A stretch of DNA of 64,000 nucleotides from contig OX424561.1 of the NCBI GenBank assembly GCA_949152475.1, positions 6,200,001 through 6,264,000 on the forward strand, read 5' to 3'. Below are positions 48,401 to 56,141 of the stretch, piece after piece. This stretch comes from Terebella lapidaria. Taxonomy: Eukaryota; Annelida; Polychaeta; Terebellida; Terebellidae. The notes beneath the pieces were generated by a model, which made no database searches, was not told where the DNA came from, and saw only the letters and a list, made by a program, of their open reading frames with translations. Position 1 is the stretch's first letter. Every line of letters starts with the position of its first letter. The position numbers and the translations under genes were made by a program.

Positions 48401-51400
48401 TGGGGTTCAAAATCAACCAAAAAAAGTCCGACTTGTCACCGCGTCGAGACTTCGTCTTCTTGGGGTATCGTTATCAGACTACCTCAGAGACTGTGTTGCC
48501 GACGCTGGATCGTCAGTCAAAATTATCCGTGCTGTCAGAAGGCTTCCTTCGTCGCATTCCACAGACGGCCAGACGCTGGCAGTCCCTTCTCGGGATGCTG
48601 GCGTCCACGGAAAAGTTAGTTCCGTTGGGCCGCCTGCACATGCGGCCTATTCAGCGGCATCTACACTCTCAATGGTCCCAGGTCACGGGAGACAGATCCC
48701 AGCTCGTGCAGGTCTCTCCGGAAGTCGTTTCCCATCTGCAATGGTGGCTGGATCCCGTCAATCTGCTCCGAGGGTCGTCATTCCGCCGGCCGCTTCCATC
48801 CAGGCACGTATTTACGGATGCCAGTATGGACGGCTGGGGCGCTCACTGGGACGACAGCGAGGTCTCGGGCACCTGGTCTTCGTCTCAGCAGGAATGGCAC
48901 ATAAACCTGTTGGAACTGGAGGCCGTGTTCTTGGCTCTCAGGCATTGGGAAACACATTTCCTCAATCAGGCTGTGTTGGTGGCCACCGACAACTCCACCG
49001 TTGTCGCTTACATCAACAAGCAGGGCGGTACGAAGTCCCAGTCGCTGTGCCAGGCCGCTATCGACCTCCTGCTCTGGTGTCACGACCGGGGTATTTCGCT
49101 TTTCGCGAGGCATATCCCTGGTCATATGAATGTTTGGGCGGACCGCCTCTCCCGGAGGGGCCAGGTCCAGGCCATGGAGTGGAGTCTTGCCCCCAGGGTA
49201 TTCCAATCTCTCTGCGGCCTATGGGGCACGCCGATGGTCGATTTGTTTGCGACCCGGTGGAACCACAAACTTCCTTCGTTTGTGTCTCCCATTCCCGATC
49301 CCACGGCCATGTCAGTGGATGCGATGTCGACGTCCTGGGAGGGCATGTACGCGTATGCTTACCCCCCAGCGGTGTTGTTGGACAAGGTGATCGCCAAGTT
49401 TCGGACTCACCAGTGTCGCCTCCTGCTGATTGCTCCGTGTCTACCGCAGAGGTCGTGGTTCCCGGACCTTCTGGAGTTGATAGTAGACTTCCCTCGTCAG
49501 CTTCCGGATCGGTGGGACCTCCTCAAACAACCTCGTTCCAGCATGTTCCATCAGGCTCCCGCAAGTCTGAAGCTTCATGCCTGGATATTGTCGAGCGATG
49601 TTTCCGAAAGAAGGGATTTTCAAGGGAGGTGTCCGCTAGGATCGCCCGATCAAATCGAAAATCTTCTTTGGCAGTCTACCAATCGAAGTGGACTTCCTTC
49701 TGTGCTTGGTGTCGTCGCCGGAAGGTTAGTCCTTTCAGAGTCGATGCTCCCCTAATTTCCGAATTTCTTCTCGAAAAGTTCAATGAAGGGCGAGCTCCAT
49801 CCACGATCGCGGGTTACCGTACGGCTATCGCGAAGACTCTAAAACCCAAACTTGGGATCGATTTTGGTCATGATCAAGGTTTGACTGCGTTGATTAATAG
49901 TTTCGAGATCGAAAGACCGAAAGCTAGGAACCCGGTTCCTGAGTGGGATCTATCGCTTGTTCTCAACGTCTTAAGAAAAGATCCGTTCGAACCCCTTGAG
50001 CGGGCCTCACTAAAGTTGCTGACGTTTAAGACGGTCTTCCTTTTGGCTCTGGCTTCCGGGAAGCGACGGAGTGAGCTTCACGCTCTGTCCTTTTCCAAAG
50101 TTAAGTGGAAGTCGGATGGCTCCTCGGTTCTCCTCGGAGTCATTCCCTCCTTTCTGGCCAAAACTCAATTAGCAGGTACGCCATTATTGAGCTTTTCCAT
50201 TCCCGCCCTGACTCCTTCTCTGGGGCCGGGCCTGGAGGAAGACGCGAAGCTTTGTCCCGTGCGAGCCCTCCGCATCTACGTTAATCGTACGCGTGAGCTG
50301 CATCTCGGCAAGCGTTTGCTTTTCGTGTCCTATCTTAAGGATTTTCCAAATGATATCCGTCCTGCTACGATCTCATCTTGGATCAAGAAGTGTGTTAGAT
50401 TTTGCTATGAAAAGTCACAGGCGAAAAAATCCACAGGTTTCAGAGTCAAAGCGCATGATGTGAGGGCTCTCGCGGCTTCACTTGCCTTTACAAATAAAGT
50501 GTCTCTGAATGATGTCATGTCTGCCTGTACCTGGAAATCTCATAACACATTCACTTCTTTCTATCTCAGGGAGTTAGCTTGGGAGGATGACTCCGGCCTC
50601 CAGCTTGGACGACTGGTGGCGGCGGAGCGTGTAGTCCAGCTGTAGATACCTGTAAATAGATCAGCACGCCTCTGTACAGATGCACCTGAGGTCGACTCCC
50701 AGGGGAGTTGCTCCTCTTCTTTGGCGAGGGAAATTTTTGTTCTTCTGCAAGAGGAAAGTCACCTCTGCAGAGCCCCTGCTCGTCTCCATGCATCTGAAGG
50801 TAATTCAGGCGTGTATTATGGTATAGTTGTAAATATCCTGTAAATATGTATTTTCGACTTAAAATTATAATTTAAAAGTAAAACACAATATTTACTACTT
50901 TCAATGGATATTTCCTACTCTCACACATCGGTGATGAAATTCCCGGGAGAGGGTTAAACCCACCTCCTTTGGTTATTCTGATATAACCCAAAGAGTTTAT
51001 TATAGAGGTAGTGGTATGGCAATAAATAGGAAGTTTTAACTTGTTTAAAACCAGTATTTATTACATACCTACCTCTATAATAAACACGATTATTCTCCCT
51101 CCCGCCTCCCCTGCCTTAACCAGGTGGGCAAATTAATGGCGGTTAAGGTCAATCATATGACCGGTGTGACGTCACATCTACACCGCGGGGAATCTGAGAT
51201 GTGTGAGAGTAATTTCCTTCAATTTCGAGTTCGAGATGGATGTCAGGAATTTTGAGAAAATTCTTGTGACATTCATTTCTCTCTCCTCTTCTTTGAATGC
51301 CAAGGTAAGATTACCCAAAGAGTTTATTATAGAGGTAGGTATGTAATAAATACTGGTTTTAAACAAGTTAAAACTTCCTATTTGTTGGAGATCGGTTTGC

Positions 51401-51718
51401 TTCTAATCTGAGAATGTTTGAGACTCGACTGATACTCGGTTTGCTCGAAGTTTGATTTTTTGGTACTTGGTTTAAATTTACAAATGTATACATAGATACT
51501 ATATAGGAATATACAGGAGACATATAGAGATGTACCCAGTTGGGATGTGTGCACTGACGGCCATATTATTTTTGCAGCCATTCATACCCAGTGTGCTGCT
51601 GGAGGAAGCCGGGACCAATGAGATACCTGAAGCTGCTGCGACAGCCGCGGGCAACAGCCAATCATACGGGACGGTGGACAAACCCCCCATACCCCTGGGG
51701 GAGGAGCCGCAACCATGA
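33480..51718 (+). CDS. TMEM63: TMEM63 (OSCA/CSC1-family) mechanosensitive cation channel
   Basis: Twenty-three coding exons join to 2400 nt, 799 residues plus TGA: 33480-33629, 33748-33830, 35297-35329, 36524-36617, 37632-37669, 39083-39222, 39450-39501, 39659-39767, 39981-40054, 40192-40272, 40506-40629, 40909-41042, 41256-41381, 41533-41686, 41862-41971, 42296-42382, 42619-42681, 42828-42990, 43704-43809, 44067-44234, 44437-44552, 44749-44802, 51578-51718. All junctions keep frame with GT-AG ends. Vertebrate TMEM63 landmarks: [46 protein letters not shown], the Cys-rich loop [80 protein letters not shown] and [11 protein letters not shown]. The 33-nt third exon is the least certain. The protein is a plasma- or endolysosomal-membrane channel with about 11 TM segments. 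The last intron carries a DIRS element. Confidence 0.97.
33831..36523. other. TMEM63 introns 2 and 3
   Basis: Long AT-rich introns around a 33-nt exon. Short microexon apart, no second gene or recognisable repeat was seen. Confidence 0.45.
37852..38093. mobile_element. 242-bp foldback MITE in TMEM63 intron 5
   Basis: AAAGGAGCAATGTATGGGAT at the left and the complement of ATCCCATATAGTGCCCCTTT at the right are diverged inverted ends. The arms continue inward (GGATTCGGCTTTTAGG / CCTAAAAGCCGAATCC; GCTTCTATTTATAGAAC / GTTCTATGAATAGAAGC). Non-coding; no clear target duplication. Confidence 0.75.
42991..43440 (+). repeat. ~22-bp minisatellite of AGGTCA half-sites in TMEM63 intron 18
   Basis: Variants of GGTCAAAGGTCATGGGTAACT repeat for about 450 bp directly after the exon 18 donor. 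Several places read AGGTCAGAGGTCA, two nuclear-receptor half-sites in direct orientation separated by one base (DR1), for example near 42989, 43158 and 43230. The exon 18 donor GTCAGAGG is itself continuous with the array. Confidence 0.9.
44813..45040 (+). repeat. DIRS left inverted terminal repeat
   Basis: Starts TATTTATTGCCATACCAC and runs to CCGCCATTAATTTGC. From CTACCTCTATAATAAACTC inward it is nearly identical to the complement of the right repeat, but the outermost ~20 bp differ. It carries the sequence just upstream of the Gag ORF. Confidence 0.92.
45288..50645 (+). CDS. DIRS Gag-like and tyrosine recombinase in one 1785-codon frame
   Basis: One uninterrupted frame from ATG 45288 to TAG 50643-50645. 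The N-terminus (residues 3-43) is Cys-rich ([20 protein letters not shown]), followed by a Pro/Ser-rich and then helical Gag-like part and an Arg/Gly-rich tail ([20 protein letters not shown]) near residue 730-770. The last ~350 residues are a tyrosine recombinase: [17 protein letters not shown] core-binding part, then [15 protein letters not shown] (Arg), HDVRALAAS (His-x-x-Arg) and [17 protein letters not shown] (Trp/His and Tyr nucleophile). The enzyme joins the circular cDNA to the target. The middle ~650 codons overlap the RT ORF in another frame and look like translation of the wrong frame. Gag and recombinase may be made separately, for example by internal initiation or splicing. Confidence 0.85.
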   Translation: MKCIVCKHYLPKWEAHNACWQCRDTVYCRPSATCELCADWSIDEWKLCLQGLREIQARRFAGCPTPPSPSDSDSARPRPKASEERKRRLDLQLTNAVCAVSFDLSLSFSFSQVRVPGAARSALGTLTSPQPTGLCGSLLAPSLLAPRSHASLAERPGFQCPSVVSGSAGSVGLTTVPCARDPSGQRVLFPPPGRAPAPGAGFQPHSQGGFRSGPVSPVIRPPAPDFPSVTGPQAVATGAVASRGREPRAMSRPNPWVPGVSMSPRFPEFPFSDSPCVFQIAEDIKDDSPLTALPSGFVASSQGMLSFAQLADQGSSRASEPSGVPVQGSSSTTSEQRLRGELQSFREEMLGQWQQFLARFTPPQPPPPPSSPLLREEPSSDEEPSLQVSQSADQPLPGPSGLTLPRKRKADPDQEADQPESDDPLSWGEKLDFVKRVLPGLWPEEHAPAPVKKVARSMISSEIEHPRPSKDALRFPLSQGVRGSMQERMDETIRSNKSAIGAYPARPSVNDYYTSSELDDKPTALRRHHPHYAFFKEPKAVEIPWAALAELQHTFRVGLATDSAMDWLSMATRRAILQCRDQVLDNPDVDRDDLAEALLSCASLVTSIGKGVGDKVALDSHSLWVSELWRRDAFLSSLKFEVPDQLMTDMRVLHPVIPSSGAPTSLLLPDRSAELREVKKEADEKAAKSSTSNALLSQSKSLERLTQQMVSAFKKPQSAVQQSQPQQQPTRGRGRARGRASGLPFRGASAGSTRGDRGRGRGRGRGEAPKPAGEKKPGTYSFGFRAGSFARVSRRAAWSARFGRYSFLRRARRSSFNSVLERVGAARGLPLGRLDAPSRIRPEIREIATVIARPKGFHSSKRSRTPPCSPRGDNGDDRETSDRTCSRGHSRVLQRVVCGSQSVGGLETSDRSFSVEQVLNSADVFHGNAGASSFSHASRFVGGNDRSQRCLFPYSNETCSSQIPEISLSRPRMAVSGAPVRIIDSAVDFHHGGSGSPDSRPQAGDFYPPISRRLANPAPLSRNADRPSTVCGKSMLTDGVQNQPKKVRLVTASRLRLLGVSLSDYLRDCVADAGSSVKIIRAVRRLPSSHSTDGQTLAVPSRDAGVHGKVSSVGPPAHAAYSAASTLSMVPGHGRQIPARAGLSGSRFPSAMVAGSRQSAPRVVIPPAASIQARIYGCQYGRLGRSLGRQRGLGHLVFVSAGMAHKPVGTGGRVLGSQALGNTFPQSGCVGGHRQLHRCRLHQQAGRYEVPVAVPGRYRPPALVSRPGYFAFREAYPWSYECLGGPPLPEGPGPGHGVESCPQGIPISLRPMGHADGRFVCDPVEPQTSFVCVSHSRSHGHVSGCDVDVLGGHVRVCLPPSGVVGQGDRQVSDSPVSPPADCSVSTAEVVVPGPSGVDSRLPSSASGSVGPPQTTSFQHVPSGSRKSEASCLDIVERCFRKKGFSREVSARIARSNRKSSLAVYQSKWTSFCAWCRRRKVSPFRVDAPLISEFLLEKFNEGRAPSTIAGYRTAIAKTLKPKLGIDFGHDQGLTALINSFEIERPKARNPVPEWDLSLVLNVLRKDPFEPLERASLKLLTFKTVFLLALASGKRRSELHALSFSKVKWKSDGSSVLLGVIPSFLAKTQLAGTPLLSFSIPALTPSLGPGLEEDAKLCPVRALRIYVNRTRELHLGKRLLFVSYLKDFPNDIRPATISSWIKKCVRFCYEKSQAKKSTGFRVKAHDVRALAASLAFTNKVSLNDVMSACTWKSHNTFTSFYLRELAWEDDSGLQLGRLVAAERVVQL
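47479..49755 (+). CDS. DIRS reverse transcriptase / RNase H / methylase-like polyprotein
   Basis: 758 codons in the +1 frame relative to the Gag-recombinase frame. RT motifs: [45 protein letters not shown], and YLDDWLI with the catalytic pair near residues 281-282. RNase H follows ([13 protein letters not shown] near 445, [46 protein letters not shown]). From about residue 583 is the DNA-adenine-methylase-like domain usual in DIRS elements ([49 protein letters not shown]). All domains seem complete. The start is uncertain: ATG 47479 lies in the Gag Arg/Gly segment, and a +1 shift from Gag is possible. The 3' end overlaps the beginning of the recombinase by about 150 nt. Confidence 0.94.
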   Translation: MAVVEREAGPQGCPFAGPLPAAPEETVVVAEAEDAERLPSPQGKRNRVRIASDSGPDPLLECREELHGQLVSVDIPSSDEPVGARLILFWKEWERLGACPWVVSTLRRGFGLKFEKLPPLSPVPRGFTLPNDPERRRVLHEEITAMIEKQAIEPAPGDTPGFYSVLFVVPKASGGWRPVIDLSPLNKFLIVPTFSMETPEQVRSVMPRDSWVVTIDLKDAYFHIPMKPAVRKYLRFLYLGRVWQFRALPFGLSTAPWIFTMVAREVQILAHKRGIFIHQYLDDWLIRHHCRETLIVQAQFVVNLCSRMGFKINQKKSDLSPRRDFVFLGYRYQTTSETVLPTLDRQSKLSVLSEGFLRRIPQTARRWQSLLGMLASTEKLVPLGRLHMRPIQRHLHSQWSQVTGDRSQLVQVSPEVVSHLQWWLDPVNLLRGSSFRRPLPSRHVFTDASMDGWGAHWDDSEVSGTWSSSQQEWHINLLELEAVFLALRHWETHFLNQAVLVATDNSTVVAYINKQGGTKSQSLCQAAIDLLLWCHDRGISLFARHIPGHMNVWADRLSRRGQVQAMEWSLAPRVFQSLCGLWGTPMVDLFATRWNHKLPSFVSPIPDPTAMSVDAMSTSWEGMYAYAYPPAVLLDKVIAKFRTHQCRLLLIAPCLPQRSWFPDLLELIVDFPRQLPDRWDLLKQPRSSMFHQAPASLKLHAWILSSDVSERRDFQGRCPLGSPDQIENLLWQSTNRSGLPSVLGVVAGRLVLSESMLP
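50986..51085 (+). repeat. DIRS internal complementary region (circle junction template)
   Basis: It is the complement of the left end (ACCCAAAGAGTTTATTATAG...GGCAATAAATA) joined directly to the complement of the right end (GGAAGTTTTAACTTG...CTCTATAATAAAC). This is the signature used by DIRS1 elements to complete and circularise the cDNA. The join reads CTTCC-TATTT-ATTGCC on the complementary strand. Confidence 0.93.
51128..51383 (-). repeat. DIRS right inverted terminal repeat
   Basis: GCAAATTAATGGCGG (51128) to AAACTTCCTATTT (51383). It mirrors the left repeat and extends about 25 bp further with GGTTTTAAACAAGTTAAAAC, present otherwise only in the internal complementary region. Confidence 0.92.
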
Positions 51719-52242
51719 CAACCACCAGAGATAGGAGCGTCAGACTGATGGCTTTGTTGTGGAGCCTCCTTGTGTTTATGTGTGTTTGCCTAATGGAATA
51801 TTGTGATCGTGGTAAATGTAGTCGACAGCTAGGTCACCTGCTTCAGTCATAAACTGCAATTTTGTGATACTGGTATCTATTGAAAATGTTATAATGGACT
51901 TTTGTTCTCAAGTACCTCTTGGAAAACGTACTTCAGCATCTAATGTCAACAATTGTTTATATTTCTTCTATACAGTTACTAAAACTATCTTCTATTGCAT
52001 TACATATTGAGTTGTATTACATGTACTATTTTTGCAGTTGAATGGTTTCCTAGCCAGTTCTTCCCCAGTGATATGGGGAAAAGTATATGTAGTTTTATTG
52101 TAAACTTATAACATAACTACAATTAGTGGATAATCATGTTATCTTACAGTATACATGCTCACTTGATTATTACAACATTATTATTCTTGTATGTTAAGGA
52201 TTTTGTTCATCATATTTTATTTGTCTTAAATGTATGAATAAA
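51719..52242 (+). terminator. TMEM63 3' UTR with poly(A) signal
   Basis: An AATAAA at 52237-52242 lies 519 bp past the stop, followed by a GT-rich stretch. Another AATAAA occurs near 53144, so a longer form is possible. Confidence 0.55.
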
Positions 52243-55200
52243 TGTGCAATGTGGGGAGGATGTTGTGTTATTGTAAGCTATGGGAGTTTCCCATCCTTAT
52301 TTTCAGGTAATTGTTTTATATATAATCTCTTTTGTTTTGAAAAAAAATGTACAGATTTATTACCTTTTCAATTGAACACTTTTTGCTGAATGGAAATTAT
52401 TGAGCATTGTTATTACAGACATACAAATATACATGTTGACTTTATGACTGAGAACATTTTTTTGATTGATTGATTTATTTATTTGGGTAAAATCCATACA
52501 TGTACATTCAATGTTGACACAATAGTGTACATATATAAACAAAACCGAGGATAACACAAGAAAGCATAAAACTTATTTCCGTTGTGGTCCTCAACATTAT
52601 GATAGTACTAGCAATTTGAGCCAAACAGTAGGCTCACAACTACGGTATGTGGATATGAGTTGTATTTCCATGCTATTTTACGTGTAGAGTCTTGTTTTGT
52701 TTGGTGGAAATGGACAGTCAGAACTGTACTCGTTACGGATTTTACTCTCAGAAGGTAACAAAATGGTACCAGATACCGAATTGTTCCTGACAGTGGCGTC
52801 TGCTCTGTAGTGAGAGCTCCTGTTTCTCAATAAATACCATCTATGTAATTCATACTTCACTTGGTTTTGTATCATTTAGCAATATCTAATAGTTTTGAAT
52901 TTCACCTTATGATGTGCATTCCACTGTAGGAGTCCTTGTGTTGGAGTGATTTTTGCTTACAGTAAAGGATTTAATGACTATGGTATGTCTATTTCACAAT
53001 GTGAAAAATGCATAGTTGTGTTGCCAGACAAAATGTTGTACACAACAACAAATGCTGTGAAATGAAAATATAAAACTTGACTGTTTACAAAAACAATAGT
53101 CTTATCTTACTGGTTCATTCACATGCTAAAATTATCTTTGAGGAATAAAAATGTCTATGCCGACATTGAAGTCATATTTCAGTTGGGTTTTATATCAAAT
53201 GGGACACTGAATCGGGATTTTTCTCGGTTGTTCTTCGAAGTGGCATAATTGATGTGCATCTGTTCTAGTCACGTGTTCCAGTAGATGTTGTAACACTTGT
53301 GTCGGTAACTTGTGAAGGAATCTTCCATTGTTATTTCTGGCAATTGATCTCGATTTTGGTAGATATATGGGAAGCTATAGGTTTGATTTCAATACGGTGT
53401 GACATAACATTGCTGGGATATTATGTTCATGAATGATTAATTGTTTTCAGGTTGTCACTAATGCATTTCTCAAATTTCACCTCTGTGTTGTGTTACTGTG
53501 CAGTCGACTTGATCCAGAGTAATAATTAATGCATGTGTCACAAACAGAAAAACTATGTCGAGGATTAATACTACTTGTATATGCATTGTGATGCTGATAT
53601 GAGTTCAGGCCACACATGGAATTAAAAGCAAATCACACTTAAATATTATTGTTCGTTTTATGTTATAATGGTAAATGTTCTTGTGCATCATGTCTCTCTA
53701 GAAATCGTCTCTTCATGGTGGTTATTCAGTTTTGAACTTTTTTTCAACTTTTTGCAAATGTGGCAATCATACCAGTAGTTACTGCTGGTTTGTGAGTTAT
53801 AAAATGATATTATAATAATGTATTCAGAAATTCTTAGCTTTAGCATGTTTTGTGCTACTTTACCACAATCAGAGTACATGTATATTTGTACATGTATATA
53901 ACATGTACATGTATATCAAGATCAGCTTTAGTGTTTGTACTTACTACCGTATTTTGATCTGAATAACACACATTATATAGCATAGCTTGGCAGATATACA
54001 ATGTATGTGTTTATCCTCGACAAACGGACAATCCTTGTTGTTTATTCGGTGCAAATATGTGGTTGAATATAATAAATTATTTTATCAGCCCCTCACAACC
54101 TCTTGTTTCACATTAATATTGAAATAGTGCTTTATTTTCCGTGTCGGCAGTACTTCAACATATATCCACTAGCGTTTGAGGACCGATGAGCTATTGTGCT
54201 TTTAACCAAGCCTTTCGAGCCAAGAAATCTTATACTAGTCGCATTACAGCGTATCAGTCTAACTCTCTTCCACCAATTCAGTCGTTTCGGTCTATTCGTG
54301 CAGTGTTTCATGTTTTTGTTGGTAAAGAAAAAAACAATAAGGGCGAAGATAGGTTACCAGACAATGGTTAATTGACAAAGCCATTCTGAGGTTTCATTTG
54401 AAGATCAGTTTGTAGGGACTATCGTGGCGCATAATATCGAAAGTTTCAAAAATTTCCATCAAGCGGTCTCGGATAAGGAGACGTCTGGATATATGGTGTC
54501 AAAGTTGGCCACCATTATGACAGGAATGCCGAAATAAACAAATTGAGGAATACGTCCCTTTTGATGTATTCTTTATTATTTTGTTCAAAATTTCAGAATC
54601 ATATGACTGTTGAATTAAAAATTCCCATTTTAAGTAACTGGCATTTTTCTCAAAAGTGTAAATAATTTGCTAGAAAAAAAAAAGGTTCGTGGGGACTATC
54701 CCACTATGGAATCACGGTCATGACCTTTGAGCTAGAAGCTGCGACCTGGGACAATGCGCCTGACAAAACATGAAATGATCTGATATCTATGACTTGTTCT
54801 GTAGTAAACCATGGTTTAATACCGAAAATGCACATACCAAACATTCGCAGGTCACATATCCATATGAGTTTATTGCTCGCAGGTAGCAGCTTGCATGTCG
54901 TGACCAGGATTCCAAAATTCCACAACATCAACATTCAAAGTTTCAAAACCATCAAGCGGTCTCGGAGGCGAAGACCAAAACTGGGCGTTTTTTGTCAAAT
55001 TGGCAGTAATTTTGAAAATAATGCGAAAATAAAAAAAACAGAAAAATACTCTGCTCTCGCAGTACTTTTCAGTATTTTGATTAAAAATTTCAGAAATATT
55101 CAAATCTGAACTTTAAAGATTACACATAAAAATTTACACATAAAAATTCTGCATTTTATCAAAAGTTAAAATAAATTGATGAAAAATAATAAAAGAGAAA

Positions 55201-55990
55201 TTCAAAATTTCAAAAGAATCTTATAGTATCAACATTCAGAGTTTCAGAGGATTTCATCAAGTTTTCTCGGAGAAGAAGACGTTTAAAGAGTGCAATGTCC
55301 AAAAAGGGGTGTTTTTTGACAAAAATGGGTGCCATTTTGAATGCCATTTTGCCATTTTGAAGTTATCAGACCAAAGTTTGGTCTGTTAACCTATCAGCAT
55401 CAAAGGTCTGGTAACCTAAAAATCAAACATTGATATATTTTTTTATGCTAGAGGCACTATGTTAGCAACCAGCTAGAGTCCATCAATATGCATTCTTTCA
55501 TCTGTGGACAGTTGATAAAGAAATATCAGTTTGCATGTGGTTTGTGTATTCAAGGTCAATGGTAAATCTTTCTGCAGGTTTTTCACTGAAAATCTGTGAA
55601 AATAATATCTACACTATATAATGCTTAGTGAATTTAAATGTGTGTTTGTATTGTAGGCATCGTTCAGTGATTATTATAGCAACAGATCACTTTTTAGAGC
55701 AGGCGGAGCATCAATGTGTATTTAATGATCTGCATTCATGGCACGTGATAAGTTGATTAACCGTTTCTATATACATTCTCTTATTTTTTATTGTTGAAAG
55801 TTCAACTGACGTGTAAGCATGTGGTTGTTTTTATTTGCAACTCCATTTCGTTCGCGCGCTTTTGTGAGACCATGCTGACACCTGGAGGAAACGAGGAACC
55901 AACATTATTTATTCGCTCAGACCTGACACCTGGCGGCAAAGAATAAAAATAGATAGCAAGGTGCTCGACCTGTCACGTGACTGGCATTAA
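52243..55990. other. intergenic DNA with old repeats
   Basis: At about 52452-52600 the complement ends in AAATAAATAAATCAATCAA, like the 3' tail of a retroposon on -. Between 54440 and 55330 three diverged units share AGTTTCA...CATCAAG..(T)CTCGGA (near 54449, 54938, 55240), probably an old tandem repeat. No gene exon found. Confidence 0.45.
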
Positions 55991-55997
55991 TCCTTTG

Positions 55998-56140
55998 ATT
56001 GGTTCATAGAATGTCAACATCCTTTGGATAAGATGGCAGCCCAACATCTCTAAAACCAACGATGCCAAAATAATAGCATGGAATTACCACACAAACGCGG
56101 GATTTAGCTGAATATCTATTGGTTTTACATCACAAAATAG
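55998..56140 (+). promoter_or_regulatory. possible promoter and 5' UTR exon of the 61-kb gene
   Basis: An inverted CCAAT box (ATTGG, 55998-56002), an AAGATGGC element (56030-56037) and a strong donor (AAAATAG|GTGAGT at 56140/56141) occur within 145 bp. This suits a transcription start followed by a first intron running to the acceptor at 60925. The only ATG frame here ends after six codons. Inference only. Confidence 0.3.
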
Positions 56141-56141
56141 G

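Larger units (their letters stand above)
44813..51383 (+). mobile_element. full-length DIRS1-type tyrosine-recombinase retrotransposon
   Basis: About 6.57 kb in the last TMEM63 intron, same orientation as the gene. It has inverted terminal repeats (44813-45040 and 51128-51383), an internal complementary region (50986-51085), a Gag-like ORF, an RT-RNase H-methylase ORF and a tyrosine recombinase. There is no integrase, LTR or protease. TATTT is present at both outer ends (44813-44817, 51379-51383) and at the junction inside the internal complementary region, as expected for crossover by a tyrosine recombinase without target duplication. All frames are open, so the copy looks recent. Its GC content is clearly above that of the host introns. 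Confidence 0.96.

Noticed and set aside
45714..49206. Long antisense ORFs opposite the DIRS element
   Set aside because: They mirror GC-rich coding sequence and show no domain features.
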